A stretch of 26,607 bases of DNA from the NCBI GenBank assembly GCA_001970855.1, contig LSSN01000116.1, forward strand, positions 1 through 26,607, read 5' to 3'. Below are positions 1 to 9,899 of the stretch, piece by piece. How positions within the stretch are numbered: the first letter of the stretch is position 1; every line of letters begins with the position of its first letter. The stretch is from Smittium culicis (lineage: Eukaryota > Kickxellomycota > Harpellomycetes > Harpellales > Legeriomycetaceae). The translations under genes and the position numbers were made by a program. The notes beneath the pieces were generated by a model. That model was not told the DNA's origin, did not search any database, and saw only the letters and a program-made list of their open reading frames with translations.

Positions 1-450
1 GTCGTCTACCCAGCTGACCCATCTTGGAAATCCAACAGTCGATCCGGAAAATTCTGGAATTTTTGGAATCTTTTGAACTGAACTATAAGATTTTGAATCT
101 ACGTTTACAATGGGATTTGGCTTGACAGCTTCTTCAGCTTGGCGTCGGTAAAAATCAGCTTCTTTAACAGCAAGATCTTTTTCGCGGGAAATAATCTGGA
201 TCTTTTCCTCCTGGTAGTGCATATACAGCTCAGTGCGTGCTTTGACTTCGGATTCAAGCTGCTCCTTCAAAAGTGCAATATCGGCGTCCTGCTTGCTTAT
301 GTGCTTATTCAAGCTATCTTTCTCGGAAACAAGCTGGTTGTACTGATCCTCAGCATTGGAAAGTTGCTGCTTAAGTTGCTCATTTTCAGTCTTCAAACTT
401 GCGTAACTGAATTCAGCCTCGACAATTTGGTCAGCAGAAACTTGAACAGG
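1..450 (-). CDS. Partial coding exon: coiled coil followed by a retrotransposon Gag-like segment
   Basis: An uninterrupted 150-codon frame runs leftward off the window edge. Its base composition is far less AT-rich than the flanks, so it looks like intact coding DNA. The first ~105 residues are strongly heptad-like and charged (for example LKTENEQLKQQL, LLKEQLESEV, ISREKDLAVKEADFYRRQ), predicting a long coiled coil. A Pro/Ser/Val-rich linker then leads to KIPEFSGSTVGFPRWVSWVD, which resembles the start of LTR-retrotransposon Gag domains (pattern P-x-F-x-G-S...W). No in-frame ATG lies at the beginning; an AG at 441-442 (reverse strand ...GTTCAAG) could be a splice acceptor, so the first exon would lie to the right. 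The call as Gag rests on one short motif; a host coiled-coil protein is the alternative. The 3' end is outside the window. Confidence 0.55.
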
Positions 451-3400
451 AATATCAGATATAGTAATGAAATAAAAAAAATGAAAGTCAGAAAGAAGAT
501 AAAAGAGTAATAATTAATTGAGAGTCGTATAAAGAATAGTCTATCGTAGAACTTAATAAGGTTCTCCACCAATGAAAAGTATAATATATCGTGATAGAGT
601 TTATTGAAATATAACTGTCAAAAGTAAGCTAAGTAAAGATAGAGATTCCTAAGTAAAAACAGGAAAATGAAATGTTTTGATATTCAGTTATTGGATATTT
701 CTGAAATTACTATACGCTATTTCAGAAATAGCCAATAGCCAGATAGTCAGATAATATAAGTATTTTTCTTTTAGTTTAAATTGTTTAACTTTCAGCCTTT
801 TCTTTTGAATCTCCAACTCTTCTCTTTTCCTTTTTTTTTTATTGAATAAAATTTATAAAAATACCTATCACAAAGATCACGGGTCTTTAATTGCAATAAT
901 TAAAATATAGGAAATCGTTTCGGTGAGTCGTGAGATTTTATAATTTTTTTCGCTTAGTCTAACGGCGATTCTTTTTTATCTATAGATAATTAGGCGTCAT
1001 TAATCAAAATTGTGTGATATTTCATGCCGTCATTTCTTGAAAATACACCTAAGAAATTTCACTGGTCTATTCAATATCTGTTACTTTGCATATTCGATTT
1101 TGATTGATTTTTATTCGCATGCTGTCAAGCAACTATTTTTTTCTCATTGCTACTATCTTTTGAAAATATCTTGTTTATTATATTAAATATGAATTCTAAT
1201 GTTTTCATTTTAATTTATATTTTGACTAATAGTAGCTATTCGGAATACTTTACAGAGTAAAAAAAATGTAAAGATTAGAAAAAAACTAACGGTATCCTAG
1301 TATAAGTTTATTTTTTAGTTTAGTTTATGTCAGTTTAAAATTTAAATTTGATTATAATTGATTTAATATTAGTATTAAATTTATCAATATATGAATTTTA
1401 AAGTTATATTATTCTAAAAATAATTAAAATTGAACACATAAATGTATTAAACATAAATTATATACATTTTACCACTCACTAATACTTTTTTAAATTTGTA
1501 AATTTTATTATTTAGTATTCCTGGTGCAATTGCGTTTATTGATAATTATCATAAAGATGAACTCGTCTGAAAATATAGAAAATGCATGATAGTATGTTTT
1601 TTTACTAAAAAATAAATTTATAAATATAAACATTTATATATCTAGAGAAAATTCCGTCATTAGTTTTTTTGACATTTTCAGCGTAAAATAATTGTCTGAT
1701 TTTATTCCAGCTATACTTTTGAAACGCTTTTATATCGACAATGCATGTTTTTTATCGATTCATTTTTAATCACAAAAAGAAATAAGTTCAGGTTCATGAT
1801 AAAATTTCTAAGTCATTTTTAATACGAGTCCAATTTGGTTATTTGAATAATATTTAGATTTTTTTAACTTATTTTAGAGCTTGGTGATATGTCCATGGGA
1901 TAAGCACTCAAATTATTATCCACTAATCCTCCTCTTTTTTTTATATTCTCAGTTAGTTTTTTAAACATATAAAAAAGTATACAAAAAACTAATATAAAAT
2001 ATTTAAAAGTTATAAGAATATTAAAAAATAATTTTTCAACCGAACCCCCTCCGTCACTCTAACAGCTTCATACCCACTAGGTATTGTTTCAAGGACTAAT
2101 TCTCTTATTCTCATTTATTTATTACTAATATCCATAAAAATATCTCTTATTCATTCGAATCTTGATGAAATAAGAATATAAATATTTTTTTGATAAATTT
2201 TTCACTTTAATTATTTTAGACTAAAATCAATCCCAATGTCATGATTGGTTACTCTTACCCCTTGGCTTTTCTGTTGAGGATTTTCCCCCTTTTAAAATAA
2301 CTATTAAATAACGAATAATCAGCCTTGGCTTTTCCTATTAATGATTGCCCTTGGCATCTATTAATGTTAATATTTATTATCTTTGTTTAAGTTTTGAAGT
2401 TTTACCAAAACGCATAAATAGTCTAGTTTCCTCATATTTTTTTATACATTATCTGACAACAATTGTCATCCTTATTAAATAATAAACTTTATAAACGCCT
2501 AGTGGCACTTATCCATATAATCATAACACCCAATCATTTAAATAAAATAGGGAGTTTATTTCTTGCTATAAATCAGCCGCTTTCTACTATCGGAATGCTT
2601 ACTCTTTTTTTAACATTTTTCTTTAGGAAAATAAAAGCTAAAAGTAAATTTAAATATTATACTTATCAATAATAAATTAGTTACCAGCAATATAGCTTAA
2701 ATGCTTGAAGCCTTATAAATTAATTATATACTATAAATATATAGAAGTTATGAAAATTGGTTCTAAATCTAAATTAGAGCACTATAAATAAACATTGGTG
2801 GTTTTTTTATATTTTTTAGTTTCTAATACAACTATTTCTCTCTTACAACAATTGACTTTTCATTTTGAGACCTAATTTTTTGTAATTTTCCGAATACTAA
2901 GTTCATTTTCTACCTATTGAAGCTTTTATAAATGAGAAAATAATTTCTTGGCATCAAACTGTTTTTCACAAATATCGAGAGACTTTCGAAGCTAGAAATA
3001 ATATAATAAATTCATTTACTAAGAACGACTTTAATTTTATTCTGAATTTTACTTATACCAGTTTAAATTTTAGCTATTTTTATTTTCTGTATTCATCAAT
3101 TACTAAGACTTAGTAATCTTTTTCGCTTATCAATTCTTCAACTAAAGCTCAAAATTTAAAACCATACAGCTCCTCCAATTGATAAATAATCTTACTAACG
3201 AAGCTTCGTTTTATTTTTTTTGTTATATTTTCCCAAATCGTTATCTTTTTTTTTAGGGGTTTCATAGTTAAAATTAATACCATAGATCCAAAATTAAGGC
3301 TTTTTGAATCTTTATTAGGTACTTTTTAAATTTATTTTTGAAAATTTTAAGGGTAAATATCGATTCCAGTTATTTTTATTATAAATACTCTATGCTTACA

Positions 3401-3780
3401 CTCTGTTTCTTATATATTGGTTTAAAATAATTATTAGTGAATTTAAACCAATCTAAAATAATAAAATATTAGAAAGACTTATTTTCGCTTCTAGCTTCCT
3501 TAGATTTTTCAACATTCTAGACTAAACAATTTAATTTTATTTTTTGAATAAATTTAGGTTTAATGGTTCCAATTTCCTCAATTTCAAGTTGAAATTTTTG
3601 TATCAGGGCCTTTTAATCAAATATTAAATAATTTAATTGATTGTTCTTTAGTAGAAGCTTTTATGTTGACTTTAGTTTTAATTATACATCATTAAATTAT
3701 CTACTAATTATTATTGGGTTTTTCATACGATTTTATAAAAGACCCTTGCGAATTTCTAAAACTCCCAAAAAAATTTTGTG
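451..3780. other. AT-rich stretch without a recognisable gene
   Basis: About 3.3 kb of very AT-rich DNA dense in stops in all frames. A 69-codon open frame at 2463-2672 (plus) has biased, hydrophobic composition and no recognisable motif, so I do not call it a gene. Local structure includes a long hairpin (688-738) and a 9-bp inverted repeat at 3418-3426/3442-3450. It may be eroded transposon sequence, but no domain could be read. Confidence 0.5.
688..738. repeat. Imperfect inverted repeat / hairpin
   Basis: Arms 688-708 and 718-738 pair at 18 of 21 positions around a 9-nt loop. The core of each arm is TATTTCTGAAAT or its complement. This could be the tip-to-tip remains of a small foldback element or a transcript stem-loop. 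No adjacent gene clarifies its role. Confidence 0.6.
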
Positions 3781-3824
3781 TGGCGTTTAAAAAAAATCTT
3801 TACCTGATTATGTTATTTCAACCC

Positions 3825-3866
3825 AAAGTCATTTACAATAGTCTCAAAATAATTTCTAATTGATCC
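3825..3866 (+). repeat. Left terminal inverted repeat of the Tc1/mariner-like element
   Basis: This 42-nt segment begins AAAGTCATTTACAATAGTCT. Its reverse complement matches 5976-6017 at 33 of 42 positions without gaps, including the unbroken block AGTCTCA (left) / GGTCTCA (right). Such a match across 2.1 kb, flanking a transposase, is best read as a terminal inverted repeat. Confidence 0.68.
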
Positions 3867-4320
3867 TATATCAATTCTAATTTCCATAAAAGAATTTATA
3901 TTTTTCGCAATGTCAATTAAAAATTTTAATATTGGTCATATTAACTCTTAATAAATATATTTTATGTAATATAATCAATTATAAAAAAATTATGATTATA
4001 GTTACAGTTTAAATTTTATTTAATTTTTAAAAATTTCAGATATTAGAACATTGCACTGAGGATATCAATCAACTTAAGCAGTGAAGGAGAGGAGGAGGTA
4101 GGTAATTTTTTTTTAAAAGTTATACTAACATTAATTAAAAACTATTAATACTTTTATTATTTCCAAACACTCATTGTTTTAATTACAATTATTTAATTTT
4201 ATTATTATAAAACATTCATGATTAAATTATGCTTCAGATAAAATAGTATTTTTTCTATAAATATCATTCAAAATTATAAATTCTATTATAATTTAATTTT
4301 GGCGAATAAAACTACGAGAA

Positions 4321-5285
4321 ATGAAGTCTAAAATAGAATCATTGAAAGTTATAATAATGAAAAAATCAGCAAAATTTATCTCTGAAGACCTCAAAATAAA
4401 ACTTGTGCTGTTTTAAAATTATAAAAGTGAATCAAAATTAGTCAAGAATCGATTCTATTTCAAAAGAGGTTCAAGTAAAAAATAGTAATCGTAGATATAA
4501 AATTTTTTATTTTAAACTGTCTTGATAAATATTTTACTCTTCGATAGGTCGAATTAAAAAAAAAAGTAAAAGAAGAGTTTGGAATATATTTATGTAAATT
4601 TTCGATCCATAGAAGCTGTACTCGGCTTTTTTATAATATTAAAATCATACCAGAGGAAAGAAATGATCAAGAAAATATAAAATTTCTATAAGAATATTCA
4701 AAAAATTTGATTATTTTAGAATTTTAGAATTTTACTCTAAATTTTTTTTGATGAAATGGGGTTTTCAGTACCGTTGAGACTATTATATTGAAGATTTAAA
4801 AGATAATCATCTTCAGTCGCTATAGCATGAAGAATTTTATCATTAAATATATGTAGTTGTTTCGCAGTCAATGAAAATGTGTATAAATTTTTCAGGTCAA
4901 GAAAAATAACTTAAAATTTGGATACATTCAAATTATACTTATAATAATTAATTGTTGATTTGGATAAAATCAGGGTGATACAGGTAATGCTTGGAATAGA
5001 TAATGAAACTTTTCATAAAAATTTAGCTGTAAGAACTTTTATAGTAAATAAAAACTTTAAATTGCTATATTTAGCTCCATACTCGAAATTTTTAGCATAT
5101 TTAGATAATAGCCTTTTCAAAAGCTAAATATTACGTCAGTTATGCAAATCCTGATAATTAATCTAAACTATTTGAAAAAATATTAAAGGATTTGATAGTA
5201 TCTTTGCGAAGATCGCATCGAATATTATAAAAATATGATAAAATATTTGAAGTGGAAAAGAAGAGAAATTATTGAACTGTCATGA
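4321..5285 (+). pseudogene. Tc1/mariner-like transposase (DD34D remnant), multiple frameshifts and stops
   Basis: Plus-strand motifs appear in family order. An N-terminal helix-turn-helix start (FISEDLKIKLVLF, from ATG 4321) is followed by a linker-HTH with VKEEFGIYLCKFSIHRS and IIPEERNDQENIKF (4564-4705). The first catalytic block is FFDEMGFSVPLR (about 4747-4780), and RILSLNIC corresponds to the 'R...NIS' strand. The second catalytic block is LGIDNETFHKNLAVRTF (from about 4990). The third is LLYLAPYSKFLAYLDN (about 5065-5115), where family members normally read PYSPFLNPIEN. The second Asp and the final acidic position are separated by exactly 34 residues, the Tc1/mariner spacing. The last residue is Asp in place of Glu and the NPIE signature is eroded. 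At least three frames are needed to follow the protein. Function when intact: cut-and-paste transposition at TA sites. Confidence 0.8.
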
Positions 5286-5639
5286 TAGTATTTTATTAAT
5301 TATATAAAATGTTAAAACTTAATATTAATAATTAACTATTTCCTATTTATACATTTTATTTTATTTTCTTTATTTATAATAATAGTACAATACCAATTAA
5401 TCTGCATTGATTAATTGAAAAAAAATTATATAAATATAACTCATTATTAAATATTTTAGAAAAGATTTATAATTATAAAAAATATATATAGTAATAAATA
5501 TTAATTTACTAATTCTATATCGACAAAATTTTATATTATTGAGGACTAAGATTTAAATTTAGTCGTAGATGCAGCATTCAAAGTTTTTTTTTCAAAGTCG
5601 TTGCTTTTGGTGTTGCTTTTGATCTCGTTGATTTCTAAA

Positions 5640-5880
5640 GTGTTTAAAATATCCTTAATTCTAGGAAAAATGAAAGAAAAATAAAAATTCAAAAAAAAAA
5701 AAGCGAGATAATGAATGGCGTAAAATAACGAGTGAGATAAACAAGGATAAAAAAAGAGTGAGAAATAAAAATAATATAAAACAGAGAAAGAATGATAAAA
5801 AAAAACGAAAGTCTAAGATGATTGAAAAAATGAAATATTAAATGAAAAAAAGTGATAAAAATAAAAAAAATATTAGTAAA
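5640..5880 (+). other. Purine-rich, strand-asymmetric tract inside the DNA transposon
   Basis: Roughly 240 nt of the plus strand is almost entirely A and G with scattered T (runs such as GAAAGAAAAATAAAAATTC), lacking C for long stretches. It lies between the transposase and the right inverted end. No open frame is credible. It may be simple-sequence expansion within the element. Confidence 0.5.
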
Positions 5881-5975
5881 ATTATTTTAGGTTTTTTATA
5901 ATTCAGATAATGACAATTTTTCGTGTTAATATGAGATTTTGAATTTTTTTTTTTTGCTCAACTGGAAATGACTTT

Positions 5976-6017
5976 GGGTCGATTTAAAATTAGTATGAGA
6001 CCATTGGAAATAACTTT
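5976..6017 (-). repeat. Right terminal inverted repeat of the Tc1/mariner-like element, with an internal second copy
   Basis: Reverse complement of this segment begins AAAGTTATTTCCAATGGTCT and matches the left end. Immediately inside it, TGGAAATGACTTT (5963-5975) repeats TGGAAATAACTTT (6005-6017) with one difference at 42-nt spacing, so the right end carries two copies of the same box. This resembles the inverted-repeat/direct-repeat ends of some Tc1 elements, where both copies bind transposase; that role is inference here. Confidence 0.65.
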
Positions 6018-6489
6018 ATTTTTTTCAGATATACAGCTTTTGTTAAGTACCATTGATAAATTTATAAGATTTTATTTCACACTGGTACTTCACCTCATTA
6101 GAGACTTACTTTCTAATTAAATAAAAATAAAAACTTAAGGTCGTTTAATTCGGAAAAGCAATTTTTGGACAAGATAGCGAAGCTAAATGAAAAGATTAGT
6201 TTATTTATTCAAAGAAGGTAAAGTTATTAAGCTCACTTTGAATACTATTATATCATTTTTTGTAGACATATTTGAACTCTAAATCTATCCGAAACTCATT
6301 TAGTCGCTTGCTAGATTTTATGGAGACTTCTACAGCGCTGCGCTTTCTGAATAGGAAAAAAAATGAAATATTACACTCATTTCTTTGCACCATGTTAATT
6401 TAGTACAACTCACCGCCATTATATGACGAGCATAAATATAGCCTATAGAAGGCGATTAGTTCATACTAAAATTTCCAATAATTCTTATC

Positions 6490-6507
6490 ACAGGTTACAA
6501 AACCTGT
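6490..6507. repeat. Perfect 7-bp hairpin ahead of the DIRS-like element
   Basis: ACAGGTT-ACAA-AACCTGT forms a perfect 7-bp stem with a 4-nt loop. It lies near the presumed 5' end of the DIRS-like element, about 200 nt before the Gag remnant, and could belong to its non-coding leader. No function is assigned. Confidence 0.4.
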
Positions 6508-6659
6508 AAATTTTTACATACATCATATTTGGAACAGAAGAATGTACCTAATGAGGAACTGAGTTTTTTCTCACGAAAAAAATGGTAATACTATCGTCAG
6601 AAGCGGTTACCATACTTACCCAAGAAATATTAATAAATCACCACTAATGATTATGATTC

Positions 6660-6945
6660 CCAGGACGTGCTATTCAAGTTGACCTTGCTACTGTGGAACA
6701 CTAATGACGAAAACCAAGTTTAATCAACTAATAGATTCAAATAAACGAGAAATACCTAGATTTAGTCGCTCCTTTTTCCTCTCCAGCAGCTCAGCAGCTT
6801 TCAAACAGCATCTGTTCATTCCGTTCATGCTGCAACGGTGTCTCCTATATCATCGCAAAAACCAGAACCAGATTTTCCCACTAAGTCAAATACAAAAAAT
6901 GGTTTTAGAAAAATCAAGAGAAGGACCACGGTCGCTGAGAGTTCC
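6660..6945 (+). pseudogene. DIRS-like Gag remnant
   Basis: Traces before 6700 (frame ending QVDLATVEH) and a Ser/Ala/Gln-rich stretch are followed by a basic tail (SNTKNGFRKIKRR, about 6885-6925). Gag of fungal DIRS-like elements commonly ends in an asparagine/glycine/arginine-rich tail of this kind just before RT, so position and composition suggest Gag. There is no diagnostic motif and at least two frames are involved. Confidence depends on the downstream RT. Confidence 0.4.
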
Positions 6946-8370
6946 AGTAGCCGGGCGTATTCACGCATTAATAGAAGCATGAGGGCTTTCTTACAGGCTA
7001 TCTCTGGGTCTGAAAATCAATAAATAGGTGCTAAAGTCACCCTCTGTTATAACTCCTTCTATAGCTGTGGAATCTACGCCCAAGCAATAGGTGGATGGAA
7101 TCGAAAGAAGAAAAAGCCATGGACAATGAAATGGACAAGTAGCTGTCAAAGCGAGCTATAAAAGGTGTCAAAATACTCTCGCATGCTCTACATCGAGATA
7201 TATACCATACCAAAGAAGACATTAGAGATAAAGTTTGAGCTGATAATGCATAGACTGAAACTATACATCAACCAAAGGAGTTTCAAATTTTAATAGTTAA
7301 TTTAAACATACAGAATTTTCCAGAAGAAATACCTTATCATTTAAACCTACCTCTCGGCTAAATTCTTGCATATATTATCATCCGTACCTCCAGGATGCAA
7401 TTGAGATCCCAATTGAACATGAGTGCTTGACAGTTTAGGGCTCCTATAATTGGAATGAGCATGTCATCTCTATCATTTAACAAGCATTACACCCTATGCT
7501 ACACTGGGACAGGTCTCAAGCTATCAGAATTACGGCATATTTAGAATATCTTGTAGTAATAGGGTCTCTGAAGGACAAATTTTGTAATACAGCTAGTCAT
7601 GTAAAAGTTATATCATTTGTATTTCATAAAAAAAGCTGGTCAAATACAACTTGAATCTGTTGAAAACAATTCAGCATTTAAGAATAGCCGTCAAATATCT
7701 ACTAGTGACACTGAATTTATTGCAGAAAAAAATAATTAATCTTCGATTAGAGGCAACATCGCTTATACATAATGGTAGTGAAACAACAAGTACACTAGCT
7801 TCATTGATTGGAAAATCATAAGCCACATCAGAGACCATAAATTTTGGCCGTCTAAATCTACGGAGACTTAAGAGCTGAAGATAAGATACCTAAAATCATT
7901 ATGGAGCTGGTCAGCACAGGTGAACATTTTGATTCCTGCAATAGAAAACTTGACATGGTGTAGAGATCGATTATCCAACGAAATGAAAAATATTTGTTTT
8001 TGGAGCTCTGCAATAAAGATTTATATTTCGATTCCAACAACATCACTGGGATATCGTTTTTGGATATCAAGTCTACTCGGGATATTTACCGATGAACCTA
8101 AAGAGTTGAAATATAAATTCTAAAAAACTACTGAATGCATTACACTCAGCCCTCCTGCAATCTGTTTTTGAGAATTAAGTACTGGAATACATCATTAATA
8201 ATACAAAAATCGCCTACGTAAGAAATTTTAAAGGAACGGACTCTTAAAAGTTTCTTTAAATATCGAAATGATATGGAATCGTCACCTAGAGACGGGAGAT
8301 ATCTTTCAGATATCACATTTCATATTTAAAAAACTTTTTCAATGCTCCTATCAAGAATTATTCGGCATAT
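6946..8370 (+). pseudogene. DIRS-like reverse transcriptase-RNase H, broken
   Basis: PVAGRIHALIEA (about 6945) resembles the 'VGGRL..F...W' lead-in of DIRS RTs. The palm shows GMSMSSLSFNKHY (about 7455-7490, family PFG.S..P..F) and then ITAYLEYLVVIGS (about 7529-7568), where the family has YLDDLLVIG, so the catalytic Asp pair has become Glu-Tyr. The connection TLASLIGKS and ATSETINFGRLNLRRLKS (about 7790-7875) matches the conserved linker before RNase H. RNase H shows LTWCRDRLSN, DLYFDSNNITG (8018-8050), KKLLNALHSALLQS, IAYVRNFKGTDS, and ends with FFNAPIKNYS (about 8335-8364; family FN..ADALSR). Stops and frameshifts are frequent. When intact it would copy element RNA into DNA and remove the RNA strand. 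Confidence 0.8.
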
Positions 8371-8489
8371 ATTGTGAACTTTATTCTGGGTGGAATTAAA
8401 TGCACTAATTCACAAATAAGGTGTGGACGACGTACATTTGATTGAAACAGCTCAGATAACCAACTTAGACTTCTACTTCAGATTTTAAA

Positions 8490-9770
8490 AATACAAAAAA
8501 TCAATTGAGTTCAACTCACTTATCCACCTTTGGCCCATTTGAACTTTCCTGTACAGCTGACCTCCATGGGAATATATTCCCCTATTCAAATAAAAATTAA
8601 TGTACTAGAGATTGAAAAAGACGGTTATAGTAAAAAATTTTCGTCTTCGATTTGGTACCCTTATATAGAAACTTTGGAATGTTACAAAAAAATGACCCTC
8701 AGCGCGTTGCCCGGAGTTTCAAACCCTAGAGATAGCTAATCTTCATTTTGCAAGAACAAGTAATGGAGCTTAATTTCCTGCAAGATAAGCGGTTCTCCCC
8801 TTTCAATTAAGGTTTGGCCAATAAGACCATCATAATTATTATCAATAGCCCAAGATTTATTAAGTTTCTTATTAGGTACCACTTTGCACAACAGCGATTT
8901 TTAAATTGGGTAAAATCAGAAAAAATATCCCACAAAGTCAGCGCCAAAAAAATTGATAATTTTATATCGATTCTATTCATCGAAGAAGAACTATCGGATG
9001 CCACTATATTTCCTACAATTAAGAATTACTTAATATCTGGATAATCCACCCTAATTCATTTCAGGGCCATTTTTTATCACGTTCTTCACCTCTTTTCAAG
9101 AAATTACAATAATTTCATTGGTAAGACCGAATTTTTACTTATCTACAGTGATATTGAAACTTAGGTTGAGGGAACCATCCCGGAGTCTTTGTATAAAATA
9201 TCTAACCTCAAAGATATTTTGGTATCTATATATTTCGGATTTTGTGCTCAAGAAATATATTAAGAATAGACGACGCGCAAAAAATACTTTGAGATTACTA
9301 TATTAGATTTTCCATAGCTGAATCCGAAGAGAAAAGGAAATTGTTACCTTTATGCAACCCTTACGGATAAAAATCATACAAGATAAGTTTTTCTGTCCCG
9401 TAGAAGCAAAAAAAAGAATATAAGCTGAGGATTTGTAATTTATAATTTGTAAAAGATCTCTCAAAATACCCATAGTTCAAGTTTTCTAGTTTGGTTAGAC
9501 ATAGTGGCGAATTTAAAAAACCACTGAACACAGAATCTATCACGTGATACATATACTCTCTCATAGATATTATCATAGATCCTTCAGGTACGTTACTCCC
9601 AAATAAAAAGGTCTTAGGACCTAAAATTGCTTGCCGCCACTGGAGTCGCACCATCTGAAATAGTTTCAGAGGATTTCTGGTGAAAATTTTATACATTTGT
9701 CACATACTACGAACTATCTAGAAGCAAATTTCTAATTTAACTGAATCAGTACTGCCTCTGAGGCCACATA
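8490..9770 (+). pseudogene. DIRS-like tyrosine recombinase with preceding linker, broken
   Basis: After RNase H, STFGPFELSCTADLHGN (about 8525-8575) resembles the 'GP...DLFA...N' linker typical between RNase H and recombinase. The 8.8-9.3 kb part is poorly readable. The recombinase C-terminal half is clear: AESEEKRKLLPLCNPYG (about 9321-9368), KKPLNTESIT and YIYSLIDIIIDPSGTLLP (about 9515-9600), NKKVLGPKIA, then after a frameshift AATGVAPSEIVSEDFW (9633-9680), a stop at 9681, and TYYELSRS (about 9703-9726). The last blocks correspond to the region carrying the catalytic Tyr (family F..YYRLSR). The Arg of the box-II region is no longer evident. Intact protein would integrate the circular intermediate by site-specific recombination. 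Confidence 0.75.
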
Positions 9771-9787
9771 ATATAACACCATCTTGA

Positions 9788-9835
9788 CGTATAATGTAAT
9801 AATTAATCGGTTTTAAGACTAATTTACATTATACG
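9788..9835. repeat. Perfect 12-bp inverted repeat after the recombinase
   Basis: CGTATAATGTAA (9788-9799) and TTACATTATACG (9824-9835) pair perfectly across a 24-nt loop. It follows the recombinase remnant by under 30 nt beyond its apparent stop, so it is a candidate piece of the element's 3' terminal or circular-junction region, or a 3'-end hairpin. Confidence 0.65.
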
Positions 9836-9873
9836 AATATTGTACCGTATTATAACCCGTAAACCAATTAAAT

Positions 9874-9898
9874 ATTATTATTATTATTATTATTATTA
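9874..9898. repeat. (ATT)n microsatellite
   Basis: Twenty-five nucleotides of uninterrupted ATT repeat just beyond the DIRS-like element. It could be an A/T-rich junction slippage product; nothing more can be said. Confidence 0.85.
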
Positions 9899-9899
9899 C

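Larger units (their letters stand above)
3825..6017 (+). mobile_element. Tc1/mariner-type (IS630 superfamily) DNA transposon remnant, about 2.2 kb
   Basis: Two matching inverted ends (3825-3866 and 5976-6017, 33 of 42 positions identical) enclose a plus-strand, stop-riddled transposase at 4321 to about 5285. The coding strand is A-rich. About 460 nt lie between the left end and the transposase. About 690 nt follow it, including a purine-rich tract at 5640-5880. The element is longer than a minimal Tc1 element but within the family range. Target-site TA duplications could not be identified with confidence, so the outer limits may be a few bases off. It is inactive through multiple stops and loss of the third catalytic residue. 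Confidence 0.72.
6500..9840 (+). mobile_element. DIRS-like retrotransposon remnant (Gag tail, RT, RNase H, tyrosine recombinase)
   Basis: A plus-strand, ~3.3-kb stretch with fewer A/T runs than its flanks can be read, across frameshifts, in the order Gag tail - RT - RNase H - tyrosine recombinase. That combination with a tyrosine recombinase in place of a DDE integrase is diagnostic of the DIRS order. These elements replicate through a circular DNA intermediate and leave no target-site duplication. Both ends are approximate: the left limit is unclear, and the right limit is set at a hairpin (9788-9835) just after the recombinase. I could not identify the split or inverted terminal repeats and internal complementary region that complete the definition. 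The RT active site is lost and many stops are present, so it is a fossil. Confidence 0.8.

Noticed and set aside
139..510. Plus-strand 123-residue ORF
   Set aside because: Antisense shadow of the minus-strand coiled-coil frame, with hydrophobic composition produced by the opposite strand.
9361..9696. Minus-strand 111-residue ORF
   Set aside because: Antisense shadow of the tyrosine recombinase, which shows family motifs on the plus strand.
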